64,000 nt of DNA from Pseudomonas sessilinigenes (GCF_003850565.1 NZ_CP027706.1:682001-746000), one strand, 5' to 3'; positions 27,968 through 36,815 are shown, numbered from the stretch's first letter. Made by a program: numbers and translations. The notes: generated from the sequence alone by a model not told the origin.

Positions 27968-28366
27968 TCATGCCAGAGGCGGTGCACCGGGATTCAGGCT
28001 GGGCCATTGCTGGCGCGGGGTGAGTTGTTCGAGCGGCGGTTGCGGGGCGCCCGGTTGGGCGATGAAGCGGGTGAAGTACAGCTGCGGCGCATGGCCAGGC
28101 AGGGCCACCAGGGGCGCCGAGCCGGAGCAGCACCAGCAATGCTGCATGTTCGAGTGATCGTCGTTTTGCGGGGCTTTTTGTTCGAGCTGGCCCAGGGAGA
28201 TGGCGATCATCTTGGTGCCGCTGGAGGAACAGAAACTGCCCCATAGCAGTTGTTCATCCAGCTCTTGGTCGCTGCTCTGCATGGCCCCGGAAAGCGGCAT
28301 GGCAAGCATGTTGAACAGCACTGCGAAGCAGGCGATCCAGGCAAATGCGAGCCGTTGTCGGGACAT
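27968..28366 (-). CDS. DUF2946 family protein, shorter copy
   Basis: A 132-residue protein with an N-terminal membrane or signal segment (LAFAWIACFAVLFNMLAMPL) and the DUF2946 features: a Cys/Met pattern at WGSFCSSSGTKMI and an HCWCCSGSAPL motif (about residues 78-88), then a Pro-rich tail. The Cys-rich part suggests metal binding. It is the first gene of the copper set and lies 49 bp before the PCu(A)C gene. A 9-bp inverted repeat lies 21 bp upstream of its start and may be an operator. Confidence 0.75.
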   Translation of the reverse strand: MSRQRLAFAWIACFAVLFNMLAMPLSGAMQSSDQELDEQLLWGSFCSSSGTKMIAISLGQLEQKAPQNDDHSNMQHCWCCSGSAPLVALPGHAPQLYFTRFIAQPGAPQPPLEQLTPRQQWPSLNPGAPPLA

Positions 28367-28386
28367 GGTGACGATCCGTCGGTTGA

Positions 28387-28415
28387 GCGATCAGGCGGGT
28401 ATTTAGCCTGATCGC
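28387..28415 (-). promoter_or_regulatory. Inverted repeat upstream of the copper operon
   Basis: GCGATCAGG (28387-28395) and CCTGATCGC (28407-28415) are exact 9-bp inverted repeats with an 11-bp spacer. The spacer reads TAAATA on the minus strand, a possible -10. It is placed as an operator for the copper genes. A hairpin in the leader is the alternative. Confidence 0.5.
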
Positions 28416-28426
28416 TGTGGATAAGT

Positions 28427-28448
28427 AAAAAAACACCGTGTGCGGTGT
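28427..28448 (-). terminator. Rho-independent terminator of the toxin-antitoxin operon
   Basis: On the minus strand ACACCG-CACA-CGGTGT is followed by seven Ts. It begins 18 bp after the antitoxin stop codon. The stem is short but the form is canonical. Confidence 0.75.
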
Positions 28449-28465
28449 GGTGTCGCAGTGCTGGC

Positions 28466-28756
28466 TCAGGCCGGGCTGACCTGAAGCTTGAGTCCCAGCG
28501 CCTTCATCACCTTGATGATAGTCGCGAACTCGGGATTGCCCTGGCTGCCCAGCGCCTTGTACAGGCTTTCGCGGCCCAGGCCGGTGTCCCGGGCTATCTG
28601 GGTCATGCCCCGGGCGCGGGCGATGTCGTTGAGGGCGGCGCGGATCAGCACGCCATCGCCGGCATCTTCCTCGAAGCAGGCATCGAGGTAGGCCACCATG
28701 TCTTGCGGGGTCTTGAGGTAGTCGGCCGCATCGAAGCGGGTCACTGGGGTGCGCAT
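28466..28756 (-). CDS. Antitoxin of a type II toxin-antitoxin pair (HTH addiction-module antidote)
   Basis: A 96-residue protein with an N-terminal part FDAADYLKTPQDMVAYLDAC and a helix-turn-helix at about residues 52-72 (TQIARDTGLGRESLYKALG). This is the layout of the HI1420/COG3636 addiction-module antidote family. It should bind and neutralise the RelE-like toxin encoded upstream and repress the operon. It starts 3 bp after the toxin stop. The toxin-first order is the reverse of relBE but common in this family. A terminator follows directly. Confidence 0.88.
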   Translation of the reverse strand: MRTPVTRFDAADYLKTPQDMVAYLDACFEEDAGDGVLIRAALNDIARARGMTQIARDTGLGRESLYKALGSQGNPEFATIIKVMKALGLKLQVSPA

Positions 28757-28759
28757 GTT

Positions 28760-29062
28760 TCAGTCCTCGTTCTTGAGGTCGTGAGCCAGTTGCCGGGCTC
28801 GTTGGATGTCGCGACTCTGGGTGCTCTTGTCGCCACCGATCAACAACAGGTAGATCCGTTCGCCTCGCCGTGAAAAGTACACCCGGTAGCCAGGCCCACG
28901 GTGGATACGCATCTCATGGACTCCACCTCCTATTGATACACAGTCGCCAAACCGCCCTAGTTGCGCTGCCCTGATCCGGGCCAGTACACGGGTCTTCCCC
29001 TGAGGGTCCTTGAGGCGAGTGAGCCAGTGGCTGAACTCCTGGGTTTGCTCGAAGACGAACAT
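28760..29062 (-). CDS. Toxin of a type II toxin-antitoxin pair (RelE/ParE superfamily)
   Basis: A 100-residue basic protein matching the HI1419/COG3657 killer-protein family: an EFSHWLTRLKDPQGKTRVLARI start, GVHEMRIHRGPGYRVYFSRR core and LLLIGGDKSTQSRDIQRA near the end. Relatives are ribosome-dependent mRNA interferases or gyrase-binding ParE-like toxins, and sequence alone does not decide which. I chose the ATG at 29062 (MFVFEQTQEF), the family start; an in-frame ATG at 29101 would add 13 residues. A GTATTCCC/GGGATAC palindrome sits just upstream. Confidence 0.87.
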   Translation of the reverse strand: MFVFEQTQEFSHWLTRLKDPQGKTRVLARIRAAQLGRFGDCVSIGGGVHEMRIHRGPGYRVYFSRRGERIYLLLIGGDKSTQSRDIQRARQLAHDLKNED

Positions 29063-29069
29063 CGCGACT

Positions 29070-29085
29070 GTATTCCCTGGGATAC
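29070..29085 (-). promoter_or_regulatory. Palindrome immediately before the toxin gene, possible antitoxin operator
   Basis: GTATTCCC-T-GGGATAC is a near-perfect palindrome with one extra base in the left arm. It is 7 bp upstream of the toxin start codon, where a bound antitoxin could block transcription or the ribosome. Confidence 0.4.
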
Positions 29086-29122
29086 ACTCCTGGCAACTCA
29101 TTTGCCAGATGAAAGGCAACGC

Positions 29123-29154
29123 TGCGACGACCGGGCGTGCAGCCGGTCGTTGCA
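29123..29154 (-). terminator. Stem-loop after cobK
   Basis: TGCGACGACCGG (29123-29134) and CCGGTCGTTGCA (29143-29154) pair over 12 bp with one mismatch and an 8-base loop. It lies about 85 bp beyond the cobK stop and before the toxin gene, so it probably separates the two transcripts. Confidence 0.6.
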
Positions 29155-29239
29155 GAGCTCCCAAGGAAGTTAAGGCAGGAGACTGGCGGGCACAGCCAGG
29201 GAGTTCCCAGGTTGAGGTGAGGCGCGGCGCTTTTTGCTG

Positions 29240-29968
29240 TCAGGCGCTGGACAGCCGCTCGAGGGCGGCCAGGAGCTGGGGCACTTCGGTAAAATGGCGA
29301 TCGACTTCGGGCAGGTCGGGGCGCTTGAGTATCAACACCGGTACTCCCCGTTCGCGGGCCACTTCCAGCTTGGGTTCGGTGGCGCTGCTGCCGCTGTTCT
29401 TGCTGATCAGCACATCGATGCGCCGGCGCGCGAACAGTTCGCGCTCGTCGTCGATCTGGAACGGGCCGCGGGCGCCGATCACTTCGCAGCGCTCATTGCC
29501 CGGGCAGGCTTCCAGGGCGCGCAGGGTCCAGAACTGGCTGGCGGGAATCTCCTCCAGATGCTGCAAGGGTTCGCGCCCCAGGGTGAACAACGGTCGCTGG
29601 AAGGGTTCGAGGGCTTGGATCAGTTGTGGCCAGTCGGCCACCTCGCGCCAGTCGTCCCCGGGCTGCGCTTGCCAGGCCGGGCGACGCAGGGCCCAGCAGG
29701 GAATGCCGGCGAGCCGGGCGGCGGCCTGGGCATTGGCGCTGATCTGCGCGGCATAAGGATGGGTGGCATCCAGAAGCAGGCCGATGTTCTCGGCGTGAAT
29801 GAACTGCGCCAGGCCCTTGGCTCCGCCATACCCACCGACCCGCACCTGGCAGGCCAGGTCCGTGGGCACCCGGCCGATGCCGGCCAGGCTGTAGACATGT
29901 TCAGGCCCCAGGGTGCGGGCGATGGCCAGGGCCTCGGTGACCCCACCCAGCAGCAGGATACGGCTCAT
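29240..29968 (-). CDS. cobK: Precorrin-6A reductase CobK
   Basis: A 242-residue NAD(P)H-dependent reductase starting [17 protein letters not shown], with [11 protein letters not shown] (about residues 67-77), GREPLQHL and [20 protein letters not shown] near the end, all CobK/CbiJ marks. It reduces the macrocycle of precorrin-6A to precorrin-6B in cobalamin synthesis. The ATG at 29968 overlaps the cbiD stop by 4 bp, so it is the last gene of the cobL-cbiD-cobK operon. The presence of CobG in the divergent operon indicates the oxygen-dependent branch, hence CobK rather than CbiJ. Confidence 0.93.
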   Translation of the reverse strand: MSRILLLGGVTEALAIARTLGPEHVYSLAGIGRVPTDLACQVRVGGYGGAKGLAQFIHAENIGLLLDATHPYAAQISANAQAAARLAGIPCWALRRPAWQAQPGDDWREVADWPQLIQALEPFQRPLFTLGREPLQHLEEIPASQFWTLRALEACPGNERCEVIGARGPFQIDDERELFARRRIDVLISKNSGSSATEPKLEVARERGVPVLILKRPDLPEVDRHFTEVPQLLAALERLSSA

Positions 29969-31062
29969 GGCTGGGCTCCGGCATGGCCGACGATGCCGCC
30001 CTGGCGGTCGATGGCGAAGACTTCCACCTGGACCTGGGCCGGTACCACGCTGCGGGCGAAGTCCAGGGCATGGCGGCACACCGCATCGCCCAGGGCGACT
30101 CCGGCGGCGCTGGCCATGGCCAGTGCCTGCTGGCTGGTATTGGCCTGGCGGATGGCCTCTTGCAACGGTTGGTCGGCACCGATTTCGGCGGCCCATTGCG
30201 CCAGCTGCGGCAGGTCGATGCTGGAGTGGCGGCTGTGCAGGTCCATGTGCCCGGCGGCCAGCTTGCTGATCTTGCCGAAACCGCCGCACAGGCTGAGTTT
30301 ATCCACAGGGGCCTTGCGCAGGTGCTTGAGGACCGCGCCGACGAAGTCGCCCATTTCGATCAGGGCGATTTCCGGCAGGTCGTAGACCCGGCGCATGGTG
30401 TCTTCGCTGGCGTTGCCGGTGCAGGCGGCGACGTGCTGGTAGCCGTTGCTCCTGGCGACATCGATGCCCTGGTGGATCGAGGCGATGTAGGCGGCGCAGG
30501 AAAACGGCCGGACGATGCCACTGGTACCCAGGATCGACAGCCCGCCGAGAATCCCCAGGCGCGGGTTCATGGTCTTCTGCGCCAGTGCCTCGCCGCCCTC
30601 GACGTTCACCGTGACTTCGAAGCCGCCGTTGTAGGCCTGCTCCTCGGCCAGGCGTTGCAGGTGCTCGCCGATCATCCGCCGCGGCACCGGGTTGATCGCC
30701 GGCTCGCCCACCCCCAGGACCAGCCCGGGGCGGGTCACGGTACCGACCCCGGCACCAGCCACGAAGCGAATGCCCGGCTCATGGGTCAGGCGTACCTGGG
30801 AGTAGAGCAGGGCGCCATGGGTCACGTCCGGGTCGTCGCCGGCATCCTTGATGGTCCCGGCCTCGGCCCCGTCGCTGGTGCGCCGGCAGAACTCCAGGCG
30901 CATCCGCACCTCTTTGCCCTTGGGCAGGACGATATCCACCGCATCGGCCTCGACGTTGCCCAGCAGCAGGCGGGCGGCCGCGAGGCTGGTGGCGGTGGCG
31001 CAACTGCCGGTGGTCAGGCCGCTGCGCAGCGGAGCGGGCTGTTCGGCGGTTTCCTCACGCAT
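29965..31062 (-). CDS. cbiD: Cobalt-precorrin-5B C1-methyltransferase-type CbiD
   Basis: The 365-residue protein starts with the family hallmark [20 protein letters not shown] (about residues 13-32) and continues with [24 protein letters not shown] and [19 protein letters not shown]. CbiD belongs to the anaerobic pathway, where it methylates C1. In pseudomonads it appears to stand in for CobF in an otherwise aerobic route; this is an inference from gene content, since no CobF is seen here. It overlaps cobL by 8 bp at its start and cobK by 4 bp at its end. Confidence 0.93.
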   Translation of the reverse strand: MREETAEQPAPLRSGLTTGSCATATSLAAARLLLGNVEADAVDIVLPKGKEVRMRLEFCRRTSDGAEAGTIKDAGDDPDVTHGALLYSQVRLTHEPGIRFVAGAGVGTVTRPGLVLGVGEPAINPVPRRMIGEHLQRLAEEQAYNGGFEVTVNVEGGEALAQKTMNPRLGILGGLSILGTSGIVRPFSCAAYIASIHQGIDVARSNGYQHVAACTGNASEDTMRRVYDLPEIALIEMGDFVGAVLKHLRKAPVDKLSLCGGFGKISKLAAGHMDLHSRHSSIDLPQLAQWAAEIGADQPLQEAIRQANTSQQALAMASAAGVALGDAVCRHALDFARSVVPAQVQVEVFAIDRQGGIVGHAGAQP

Positions 31063-32299
31063 GGGGCAGGTCCCCGGATAGCGTGCAGATTGGGTCCTGG
31101 GGTTTGTGCAGTTCCAGCAGGGTGATGGGCAAAGCCTGGCGCCAGGTGTCGAACTCCCCCAGCGGCTGGGCCTGGGCCACATGGATGCGAGTCAGCTCAC
31201 CGCCGTGGCGCTGGCGCCAGTCCATCAGGGTCATCTCGCTTTGCAGGGTCACCGCATTGGCCACCAGGCGGCCGCCGGGCTTGAGTCGTTCCCAGCAGGT
31301 GGCGAGCACCCCGTCGCGGGTCACGCCGCCGCCGATGAAGATCGCGTCCGGACGCTCAAGGCCAGCCAGGGCCTGGGGAGCGCTGCCACGGATCAGGTGC
31401 AACCCGGGAACGCCCAAGGTGTCGCGGTTGTGTTCGATCAGCTGCTGGCGGCCCGCGTCGGCCTCGATGGCCAGGGCGCGGCAACTGGGGTGGGCGCGCA
31501 TCCACTCGATGCCGATCGAGCCGCTGCCGGCACCGACATCCCACAGCAACTCGCCGGGCATCGGGGCCAGGCGGGCCAGGGTCATGGCGCGTACGTCGCG
31601 CTTGGTCAACTGTCCGTCATGGGCAAAGGCCGAGTCCGGCAGGCCGGCCAGGCGCGACAGGCGTGGCGCGTCGAGGCTGGCGCGGCAGTCGATGGCCAGC
31701 AGGTTGAGGTCGGCGATGGCCGGGTCTTGCCAGTCGTCGGCGGTGCCGTCGATACGCCGCTCCAGCGGGCCGCCCAGGTGTTCCAGGACGCTGATCCGGC
31801 TCGGGCCGAAGCCGCGCTCGCGCAGCAGTCCGGCCACCGCCGCCGGGCTGTGGCGGTCATTGCTCAGCACCAGCAGGCGCAGGCCGTTGGCCAACTGCGC
31901 GTTGAGTGCGGCCAATGGCCGCGCCACCAGCGACAGGCTGACCACTTCCTGCAGGGGCCAGCCCAGGCGCGCGGCGGCCAGGGCGCAGGAGGAGGGGGCG
32001 GGCAAGATCAGCAGTTCCTCGGCGGGCAGTTGCCGTGCCAGGCTGGCGCCGACGCCGAAGAACATCGGGTCGCCGCTGGCCAGCACGCATACCGCAGTGC
32101 CACGCTGGGCGAGCACCGGCTCCAGGGAAAACGGGCTGGGCCACGGCTGGCGTTCGCCACGGATGCAAGCCGGCAGCAGCTCCAGCTGACGTTGCCCGCC
32201 GACGATCCGTGAAGCGCCCAACAGGGCATGGCGGGCATTGCGGCCCAGGCCCTTGAAGCCGTCTTCACCGATTCCCACTACTGTCAGCCAGGGCGACAT
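31055..32299 (-). CDS. cobL: Precorrin-6Y C5,15-methyltransferase (decarboxylating) CobL
   Basis: A 414-residue two-domain enzyme. Residues 1-200 are a tetrapyrrole methylase (CbiE-like), opening [15 protein letters not shown] and including [13 protein letters not shown]. Residues about 215-400 are a CbiT-like methyltransferase with the SAM site [15 protein letters not shown]. It methylates C5 and C15 and removes the acetate carboxyl at C12 to give precorrin-8X. The ATG at 32299 has a GAGGAA ribosome site. It is the first gene of its operon and is divergent from cobG. Confidence 0.95.
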   Translation of the reverse strand: MSPWLTVVGIGEDGFKGLGRNARHALLGASRIVGGQRQLELLPACIRGERQPWPSPFSLEPVLAQRGTAVCVLASGDPMFFGVGASLARQLPAEELLILPAPSSCALAAARLGWPLQEVVSLSLVARPLAALNAQLANGLRLLVLSNDRHSPAAVAGLLRERGFGPSRISVLEHLGGPLERRIDGTADDWQDPAIADLNLLAIDCRASLDAPRLSRLAGLPDSAFAHDGQLTKRDVRAMTLARLAPMPGELLWDVGAGSGSIGIEWMRAHPSCRALAIEADAGRQQLIEHNRDTLGVPGLHLIRGSAPQALAGLERPDAIFIGGGVTRDGVLATCWERLKPGGRLVANAVTLQSEMTLMDWRQRHGGELTRIHVAQAQPLGEFDTWRQALPITLLELHKPQDPICTLSGDLPHA

Positions 32300-32344
32300 G
32301 GATATTCCTCGAACACAAAAGCCAGGGTTCCGACAGGCAGGCTT

Positions 32345-32373
32345 TTCATGCCTTCGGACAAAGCAGGCATAAT
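32345..32373 (+). promoter_or_regulatory. Probable cobG promoter
   Basis: CATAAT at 32368-32373 is a good -10 box with TTCATG at 32345-32350 as a weak -35, spacer 17 bp, and a CG-rich start region after it. It would place the mRNA start near 32380, downstream of the ATG at 32348 and upstream of the TTG at 32423. Confidence 0.45.
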
Positions 32374-32422
32374 ACCGCGCCTTCGCCCGCGAAGCGTTTT
32401 TCCCACACTGCCGGTCACCCCT

Positions 32423-33751
32423 TTGAACCCACGTCCGCTGTCCACTGCCATCCGCCCCTCGGCCTGTCCGGGGTTGTTGCGTATCGTCCCGGCCCTGGAC
32501 GGCGGTATCTGCCGGATCAAACTGGCCGGCGGGGTCATCAGCGCGGCCCAGGCCGTGGCCGTGGCCGAGGCGGCGCAGGTGTTCGCCGGCGGGGTGATCG
32601 AGGCCACCAACCGCGCCAACCTGCAGATCCGTGGCATCGGCGGCGAGCACCAGGCGCTGATCGCCAAGCTGCTGGAGGCAGGCCTGGGGCCGACCACGGC
32701 GGCCGGTGACGATGTACGCAACCTGATGCTCAGCCCCAGCGCCGGTATCGACCGCCAGTGCCTGGTCGATACCCGGCCCCTGGCGGCGCAGATCCTGCAC
32801 ACCCTGCAAGGTCATCCACGGTTCCACGAGTTGTCGCCCAAGTTCGCCGTGCAACTGGACGGGGGCGAGGCCCTGGCCATGCTCCAGCATCACCACGATT
32901 TGTGGCTGGCAGCCTGTGAGCGCGAGGACCAACGGTTGCTGGCCTTCGGCCTGGCCGGTTGCCCGGTGGATGCGCCGCTGGCGGCGGTGCCGCTGGAGCA
33001 GGGCCATGACCTGCTGGTGGCGGTGCTGGAGGCGTTCCTCGACCTGGCGAGCCCCGAGCAGACCCGTATGCGGCACTTGCTGGCCCAGGTGTCGGTGGCG
33101 GAATTTCTGCTCCAGGTGCAACAGCGCCTGGGCGGCCCGCTGCTGAACGTCGATGGCTGGCGCCGGTCGGCAGCCGCCGAGGGCTTGCACCTAGGAACTT
33201 ATCCACAGGCCGTGGCCGGGCGGGTCTATGTCGGTGCGGTCGCGCCCCTGGGGCGGCTCGACCCGGCCATGCTCAAGGGCGTCGCGCAGTTGGCCCGGCG
33301 CTATGGCGATTCCAGCCTGCGCCTGACGCCCTGGCAGAGCCTGCTGTTGCCCGACATTGCCGTGGCGGATGCCCCGGCGGTCAGCGCTGGCTTGGCCGAG
33401 CTGGGTTTGCTTTGCCGTCCCGAGCAGGCCCTGGCCCACCTGATTGCCTGCACCGGCTCCAGCGGTTGCGCCAAGGCCCAGGCCGATACCAAGGGCGATG
33501 CGCTGCGCCTGGCGGCCCTGTTGCAGGCTCAGGGGCAACAGGCGGCGGTCCACCTTTCTGGCTGCCTGCGCACTTGCGCTGCCGCCCATGTGGCGCCCAC
33601 CACCCTGTTGGCGGTGGCCCCGGGACGCTACGACTTGTATGTGCGCGACGCCACGCAGCCGGGGTTCGGCAGGCTGCGGGCGCGCAACCTTTCTATAGAA
33701 GCGGCACAAGCGCTGCTTGATGTCCGCCAACGGAGTCACCTTGATGATTGA
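32423..33751 (+). CDS. cobG: Precorrin-3B synthase CobG
   Basis: A 442-residue protein of the nitrite/sulfite reductase ferredoxin-like fold with two half-repeats. [11 protein letters not shown] and [14 protein letters not shown] are in the first half. [18 protein letters not shown] and a later LSGCLRTCA supply four Cys for an Fe4S4 cluster. CobG uses oxygen to form precorrin-3B, the defining step of the aerobic route. I chose the TTG at 32423 ([17 protein letters not shown]) because an ATG at 32348 lies before the likely transcription start. It overlaps cobH by 8 bp. Confidence 0.9.
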   Translation: MNPRPLSTAIRPSACPGLLRIVPALDGGICRIKLAGGVISAAQAVAVAEAAQVFAGGVIEATNRANLQIRGIGGEHQALIAKLLEAGLGPTTAAGDDVRNLMLSPSAGIDRQCLVDTRPLAAQILHTLQGHPRFHELSPKFAVQLDGGEALAMLQHHHDLWLAACEREDQRLLAFGLAGCPVDAPLAAVPLEQGHDLLVAVLEAFLDLASPEQTRMRHLLAQVSVAEFLLQVQQRLGGPLLNVDGWRRSAAAEGLHLGTYPQAVAGRVYVGAVAPLGRLDPAMLKGVAQLARRYGDSSLRLTPWQSLLLPDIAVADAPAVSAGLAELGLLCRPEQALAHLIACTGSSGCAKAQADTKGDALRLAALLQAQGQQAAVHLSGCLRTCAAAHVAPTTLLAVAPGRYDLYVRDATQPGFGRLRARNLSIEAAQALLDVRQRSHLDD

Positions 33752-34370
33752 TTACATCCGCGACGGTCAGGAGATCTATCGCAACTCCTTCGCGATCATC
33801 CGCGAAGAAGCCAAGCTAGAACGCATTCCCGCCGACCTGGAAAAACTCGCGGTACGGGTGATCCACGCCTGCGGCATGGTCGAGGCCATCGATGGCCTGC
33901 AGTTTTCTGAAGGCGCCGGCAAGGCCGGGCGCGAGGCCCTGGCCGCTGGGGCGCCGATCCTCTGCGATGCGCGAATGGTGTCCGAGGGCATCACCCGGGC
34001 ACGGCTGCCGGCCAACAACCCGGTGATCTGTACCCTGCGTGACGACAGCGTGCCGCAGCTGGCCCGCGAGCTGGGCAATACCCGTTCGGCGGTGGCCCTG
34101 GAACTGTGGCGGCCTTACCTGGAAGGCAGCGTGGTGGTGATCGGCAATGCCCCCACCGCGCTGTTCTACCTGTTGGAAATGCTCGACGCCGGCGCGCCGA
34201 AACCGGCGCTGATCCTTGGTTTCCCGGTGGGCTTCGTCGGCGCTGCCGAATCCAAGGCGATGCTGGCCGCCGACAGCCGTGGCGTGCCGTTCGTGATCAT
34301 GCAAGGCCGCCTGGGCGGCAGTGCCATGGCCGCCGCCGCCGTCAACGCCCTGGCCACGGAGATCGAATGA
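33744..34370 (+). CDS. cobH: Precorrin-8X methylmutase CobH
   Basis: A 208-residue CobH/CbiC protein starting [20 protein letters not shown], with [18 protein letters not shown] carrying the catalytic His (about residue 43), [15 protein letters not shown] and [13 protein letters not shown]. It moves the methyl group from C11 to C12 to give hydrogenobyrinic acid or its cobalt form. It overlaps cobG upstream (8 bp) and cobI downstream, so the four genes are translationally coupled. Length and motifs are normal for the family. Confidence 0.96.
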   Translation: MIDYIRDGQEIYRNSFAIIREEAKLERIPADLEKLAVRVIHACGMVEAIDGLQFSEGAGKAGREALAAGAPILCDARMVSEGITRARLPANNPVICTLRDDSVPQLARELGNTRSAVALELWRPYLEGSVVVIGNAPTALFYLLEMLDAGAPKPALILGFPVGFVGAAESKAMLAADSRGVPFVIMQGRLGGSAMAAAAVNALATEIE

Positions 34371-35101
34371 TGCAGCAACCTGGACGTTTGATCGGCCTCG
34401 GCGTGGGCCCTGGTGATCCGGAACTGATTACCCTCAAGGCCCTGCGCCTGCTGCGCGAGTCGCCGGTGGTGGCCTACTTCGTCGCCAAGGGTAAAAAGGG
34501 CAATGCCTTCGGCATCATCGAGGCGCACCTGCAGGAGGCGCAGACCCTGCTGCCGCTGGTCTACCCGGTGACCACCGAAGCGCTGCCGGCGCCGTTGTCC
34601 TATGAGCAGGTGATCAGCGATTTCTACGACGAAGCCAGCGTGCAAGTGGCCGAGCACCTGGATGCCGGCCGCGATGTGGCGGTGATCTGCGAGGGCGACC
34701 CGTTCTTCTACGGTTCCTACATGTACCTGCACGACCGCCTGGCCGAGCGCTACCAGGCCGAAGTGGTGCCGGGGGTCTGCTCGATGCTCGGCGGCGCCTC
34801 GGTGCTGGGGGCGCCGTTGGTGTATCGCAACCAGAGCCTGTCGGTGCTGTCCGGGGTGCTGCCCCATGACGAGCTCAAGCGCCGCCTGGCCGATGCCGAC
34901 GCGGCCGTGGTGATGAAGCTGGGGCGCAATTTTCCCAAGGTCCGCCAGGTCCTGGATGAGCTGGGGCTGGCGCAGCGGGCGCTGTATGTCGAGCGCGCGA
35001 CCATGGCCAACCAGAAGATCGTGCCCCTGGACGAGGTGGAGCCGATGTCGTCGCCGTACTTCTCGTTGATCATCGTTCCCGGACAAAGGTGGCAAGGCTG
35101 A
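34367..35101 (+). CDS. cobI: Precorrin-2 C20-methyltransferase CobI
   Basis: A 244-residue tetrapyrrole methylase with [20 protein letters not shown] at the start (residues 6-25), [19 protein letters not shown] (about 110-128) and [17 protein letters not shown]. It adds a methyl group at C20 of precorrin-2 to give precorrin-3A. The start is either of two adjacent ATG codons at 34367 and 34370, overlapping the cobH stop. Its own stop overlaps the next start (TGATG). Confidence 0.96.
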   Translation: MMQQPGRLIGLGVGPGDPELITLKALRLLRESPVVAYFVAKGKKGNAFGIIEAHLQEAQTLLPLVYPVTTEALPAPLSYEQVISDFYDEASVQVAEHLDAGRDVAVICEGDPFFYGSYMYLHDRLAERYQAEVVPGVCSMLGGASVLGAPLVYRNQSLSVLSGVLPHDELKRRLADADAAVVMKLGRNFPKVRQVLDELGLAQRALYVERATMANQKIVPLDEVEPMSSPYFSLIIVPGQRWQG

Positions 35102-36810
35102 TGGCCCGTTCGATTCCGGCCATCGTCATCCTTGGCCAAGGCAGCCTCGATACCGCGCGGCGGATCCAGCGCCTGTACCCCGACGCACTGGTCTACGGCC
35201 TGGCCGAGCGCACCACGGGCGCCGACCGCAGTTACCAGGAGTTCGGCGCGACCCTGCGCCAGCTCTATCAACAAGACACGCCGATCATCGCCCTGTGCGC
35301 CGCCGGCATCGTGATCCGCACCCTGGCGCCGCTGCTGCTGGAGAAGGGCGCCGAGCCGCCGGTACTGGCGGTGGCCGAGGACGGCAGCGCGGTGGTGCCA
35401 TTGCTGGGCGGCCTGGGTGGGGTCAACGTCATGGCTCGCAAGATCGCTGCCGGCCTGGGCGTGGCGGCGGCCATCACCACCAGCGGTGAACTGCGCTTCG
35501 GCACTTGCCTGCTCAACCCGCCCAGCGGTTATGCCCTGGGCGACCTGGAGCTGGGCAAGCGCTTTGTCTCCGATTTGCTGGGTGGCGAGAGCGTGCGCAT
35601 CGAAGGCGCCGCGCCCTGGCTGGCCGAAGCCCGCTTGCCGGAAGATCGCGAAGCCCGGTTGACCATCCGGGTCGGTTCCGCCGAGCGTGAGCCCGCCGCC
35701 AACGAACTGCTGATCTACCCGCGCAGTGTCCTCATCGCACTCACCTGCAGGAACGAGCTTGCTCGCGATAGCGGCCCCGAGTTGGCCGAGCATCTGCGGG
35801 CCGCTCTGCACCAGGCTGGGATCGCTCGCCAGTCCGTCGCTTGCCTGCTGGCCGCCGACAGTGAAATGGCCAGCCCGGCCTTGCGTGACGCCGCCGCCGA
35901 ACTGGGCGTGCCGCTGCGTTTTGCTCCGGCGGCCAGCAGTGTGGCCGAGCTGGCGCAACAAGCGGTGCCACAATTGCTGCCGCCCCTCAATGCGGGCGAG
36001 GACATTGCCATCGCTGTGGCCAGCGAACCCCTGGACCCGCAACGGATCGGCCAGCCCCGTGGTCGCCTGGCCGTGATCGGCCTGGGGCCGGGCGCCGCCG
36101 AACTGATGGTGCCGGCGGTCAAGGCCGAACTGGCCCGGGCCCAGGACATCCTCGGCTACGAAACCTATGTGCGCATGGCCGGCCCATTCCGCGCCGACCA
36201 GGTCATGCACTGCACCGACAACCGCGAGGAAATGCAGCGCGCCCGCCACGCCTTCGAGCTGGCGGCCCAGGGCCGTTCGGTGGTGGTGGTGTCGTCCGGT
36301 GATCCGGGTGTGTTCGCCATGGCCTCGGCGGTGCTCGAAGCCTTGCACGAATCCAGCGACCCGGCCTGGCATAACGTCGACCTGGAGATCCTGCCCGGGG
36401 TGTCGGCCTCCCTGGCCACCGCCGCCCAGGCGGGTGCACCACTGGGCCACGACTTCTGCGTGTTGTCGCTGTCGGACAACCTCAAGCCCTGGGAGATCAT
36501 CGAGAAGCGCCTGGACCTCGCCTCCCAGGCCGACCTGGTGCTGGCCTTCTACAACCCCATCTCCCGTTCCCGGCCGTGGCAACTAGGGCGGGCCCTGGAG
36601 ATCGTGCGCCAGCACCGCACAGCGCAAACCCCAGTGGTATTGGGGCGCGACATCGGTCGCCCGGGCCAGACCCTGCGCGTCACCACCCTGGGCGAGCTGA
36701 CCCCGGAGCAGGTGGACATGCGCACCATGGTGCTGGTGGGTTCCTCCACCACCTGCACCTTTGCCAAGGCGGATGGCGGCGAGTGGGTCTACACGCCGCG
36801 CTGGTACTAG
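35101..36810 (+). CDS. cobJ: CbiG-CobJ fusion: precorrin-3B C17-methyltransferase with N-terminal CbiG/CobE-like part
   Basis: The 569-residue protein is about twice the length of CobJ alone. Residues about 1-200 resemble the CbiG N-terminal and central parts (LCAAGIVIRTLAPLL, VVPLLGGLGGVNVMA). About 205-315 is CbiG-C/CobE-like. About 320-569 is the CobJ methylase (GRLAVIGLGPGAAELM, SSGDPGVFAMAS, LAFYNPISRSR). CobJ methylates C17 with ring contraction. The join near residues 214-226 carries a REP-like DNA segment translated as CRNELARDSG. The start at 35101 overlaps the cobI stop. It is the last gene of the plus-strand operon. Confidence 0.94.
   Translation: MARSIPAIVILGQGSLDTARRIQRLYPDALVYGLAERTTGADRSYQEFGATLRQLYQQDTPIIALCAAGIVIRTLAPLLLEKGAEPPVLAVAEDGSAVVPLLGGLGGVNVMARKIAAGLGVAAAITTSGELRFGTCLLNPPSGYALGDLELGKRFVSDLLGGESVRIEGAAPWLAEARLPEDREARLTIRVGSAEREPAANELLIYPRSVLIALTCRNELARDSGPELAEHLRAALHQAGIARQSVACLLAADSEMASPALRDAAAELGVPLRFAPAASSVAELAQQAVPQLLPPLNAGEDIAIAVASEPLDPQRIGQPRGRLAVIGLGPGAAELMVPAVKAELARAQDILGYETYVRMAGPFRADQVMHCTDNREEMQRARHAFELAAQGRSVVVVSSGDPGVFAMASAVLEALHESSDPAWHNVDLEILPGVSASLATAAQAGAPLGHDFCVLSLSDNLKPWEIIEKRLDLASQADLVLAFYNPISRSRPWQLGRALEIVRQHRTAQTPVVLGRDIGRPGQTLRVTTLGELTPEQVDMRTMVLVGSSTTCTFAKADGGEWVYTPRWY
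35744..35775 (+). repeat. REP-like palindrome inside the cobJ reading frame
   Basis: CAGGAACGAGCTTGCTCGCG followed by ATAGCGG reproduces the common Pseudomonas REP core (GGAGCGAGCTTGCTCGCGA) with one change. CGAGC (35754-35758) and GCTCG (35761-35765) form its hairpin. It is in frame and uninterrupted in cobJ. Confidence 0.7.
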
Positions 36811-36815
36811 AGGGG

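Noticed and set aside
29063..29164. N-terminal extension of the RelE-like toxin
   Set aside because: Family members begin at the MFVFEQT-type segment; the extension covers the operator-like palindrome.
32300..32422. Search for a cobalamin riboswitch before cobG and cobL
   Set aside because: No B12-box-like conserved segment is visible in the 123-bp divergent gap, and the gap is too short for two riboswitches.
32348..32422. ATG at 32348 as the cobG start
   Set aside because: It lies upstream of the likely transcription start and the added residues do not match CobG.
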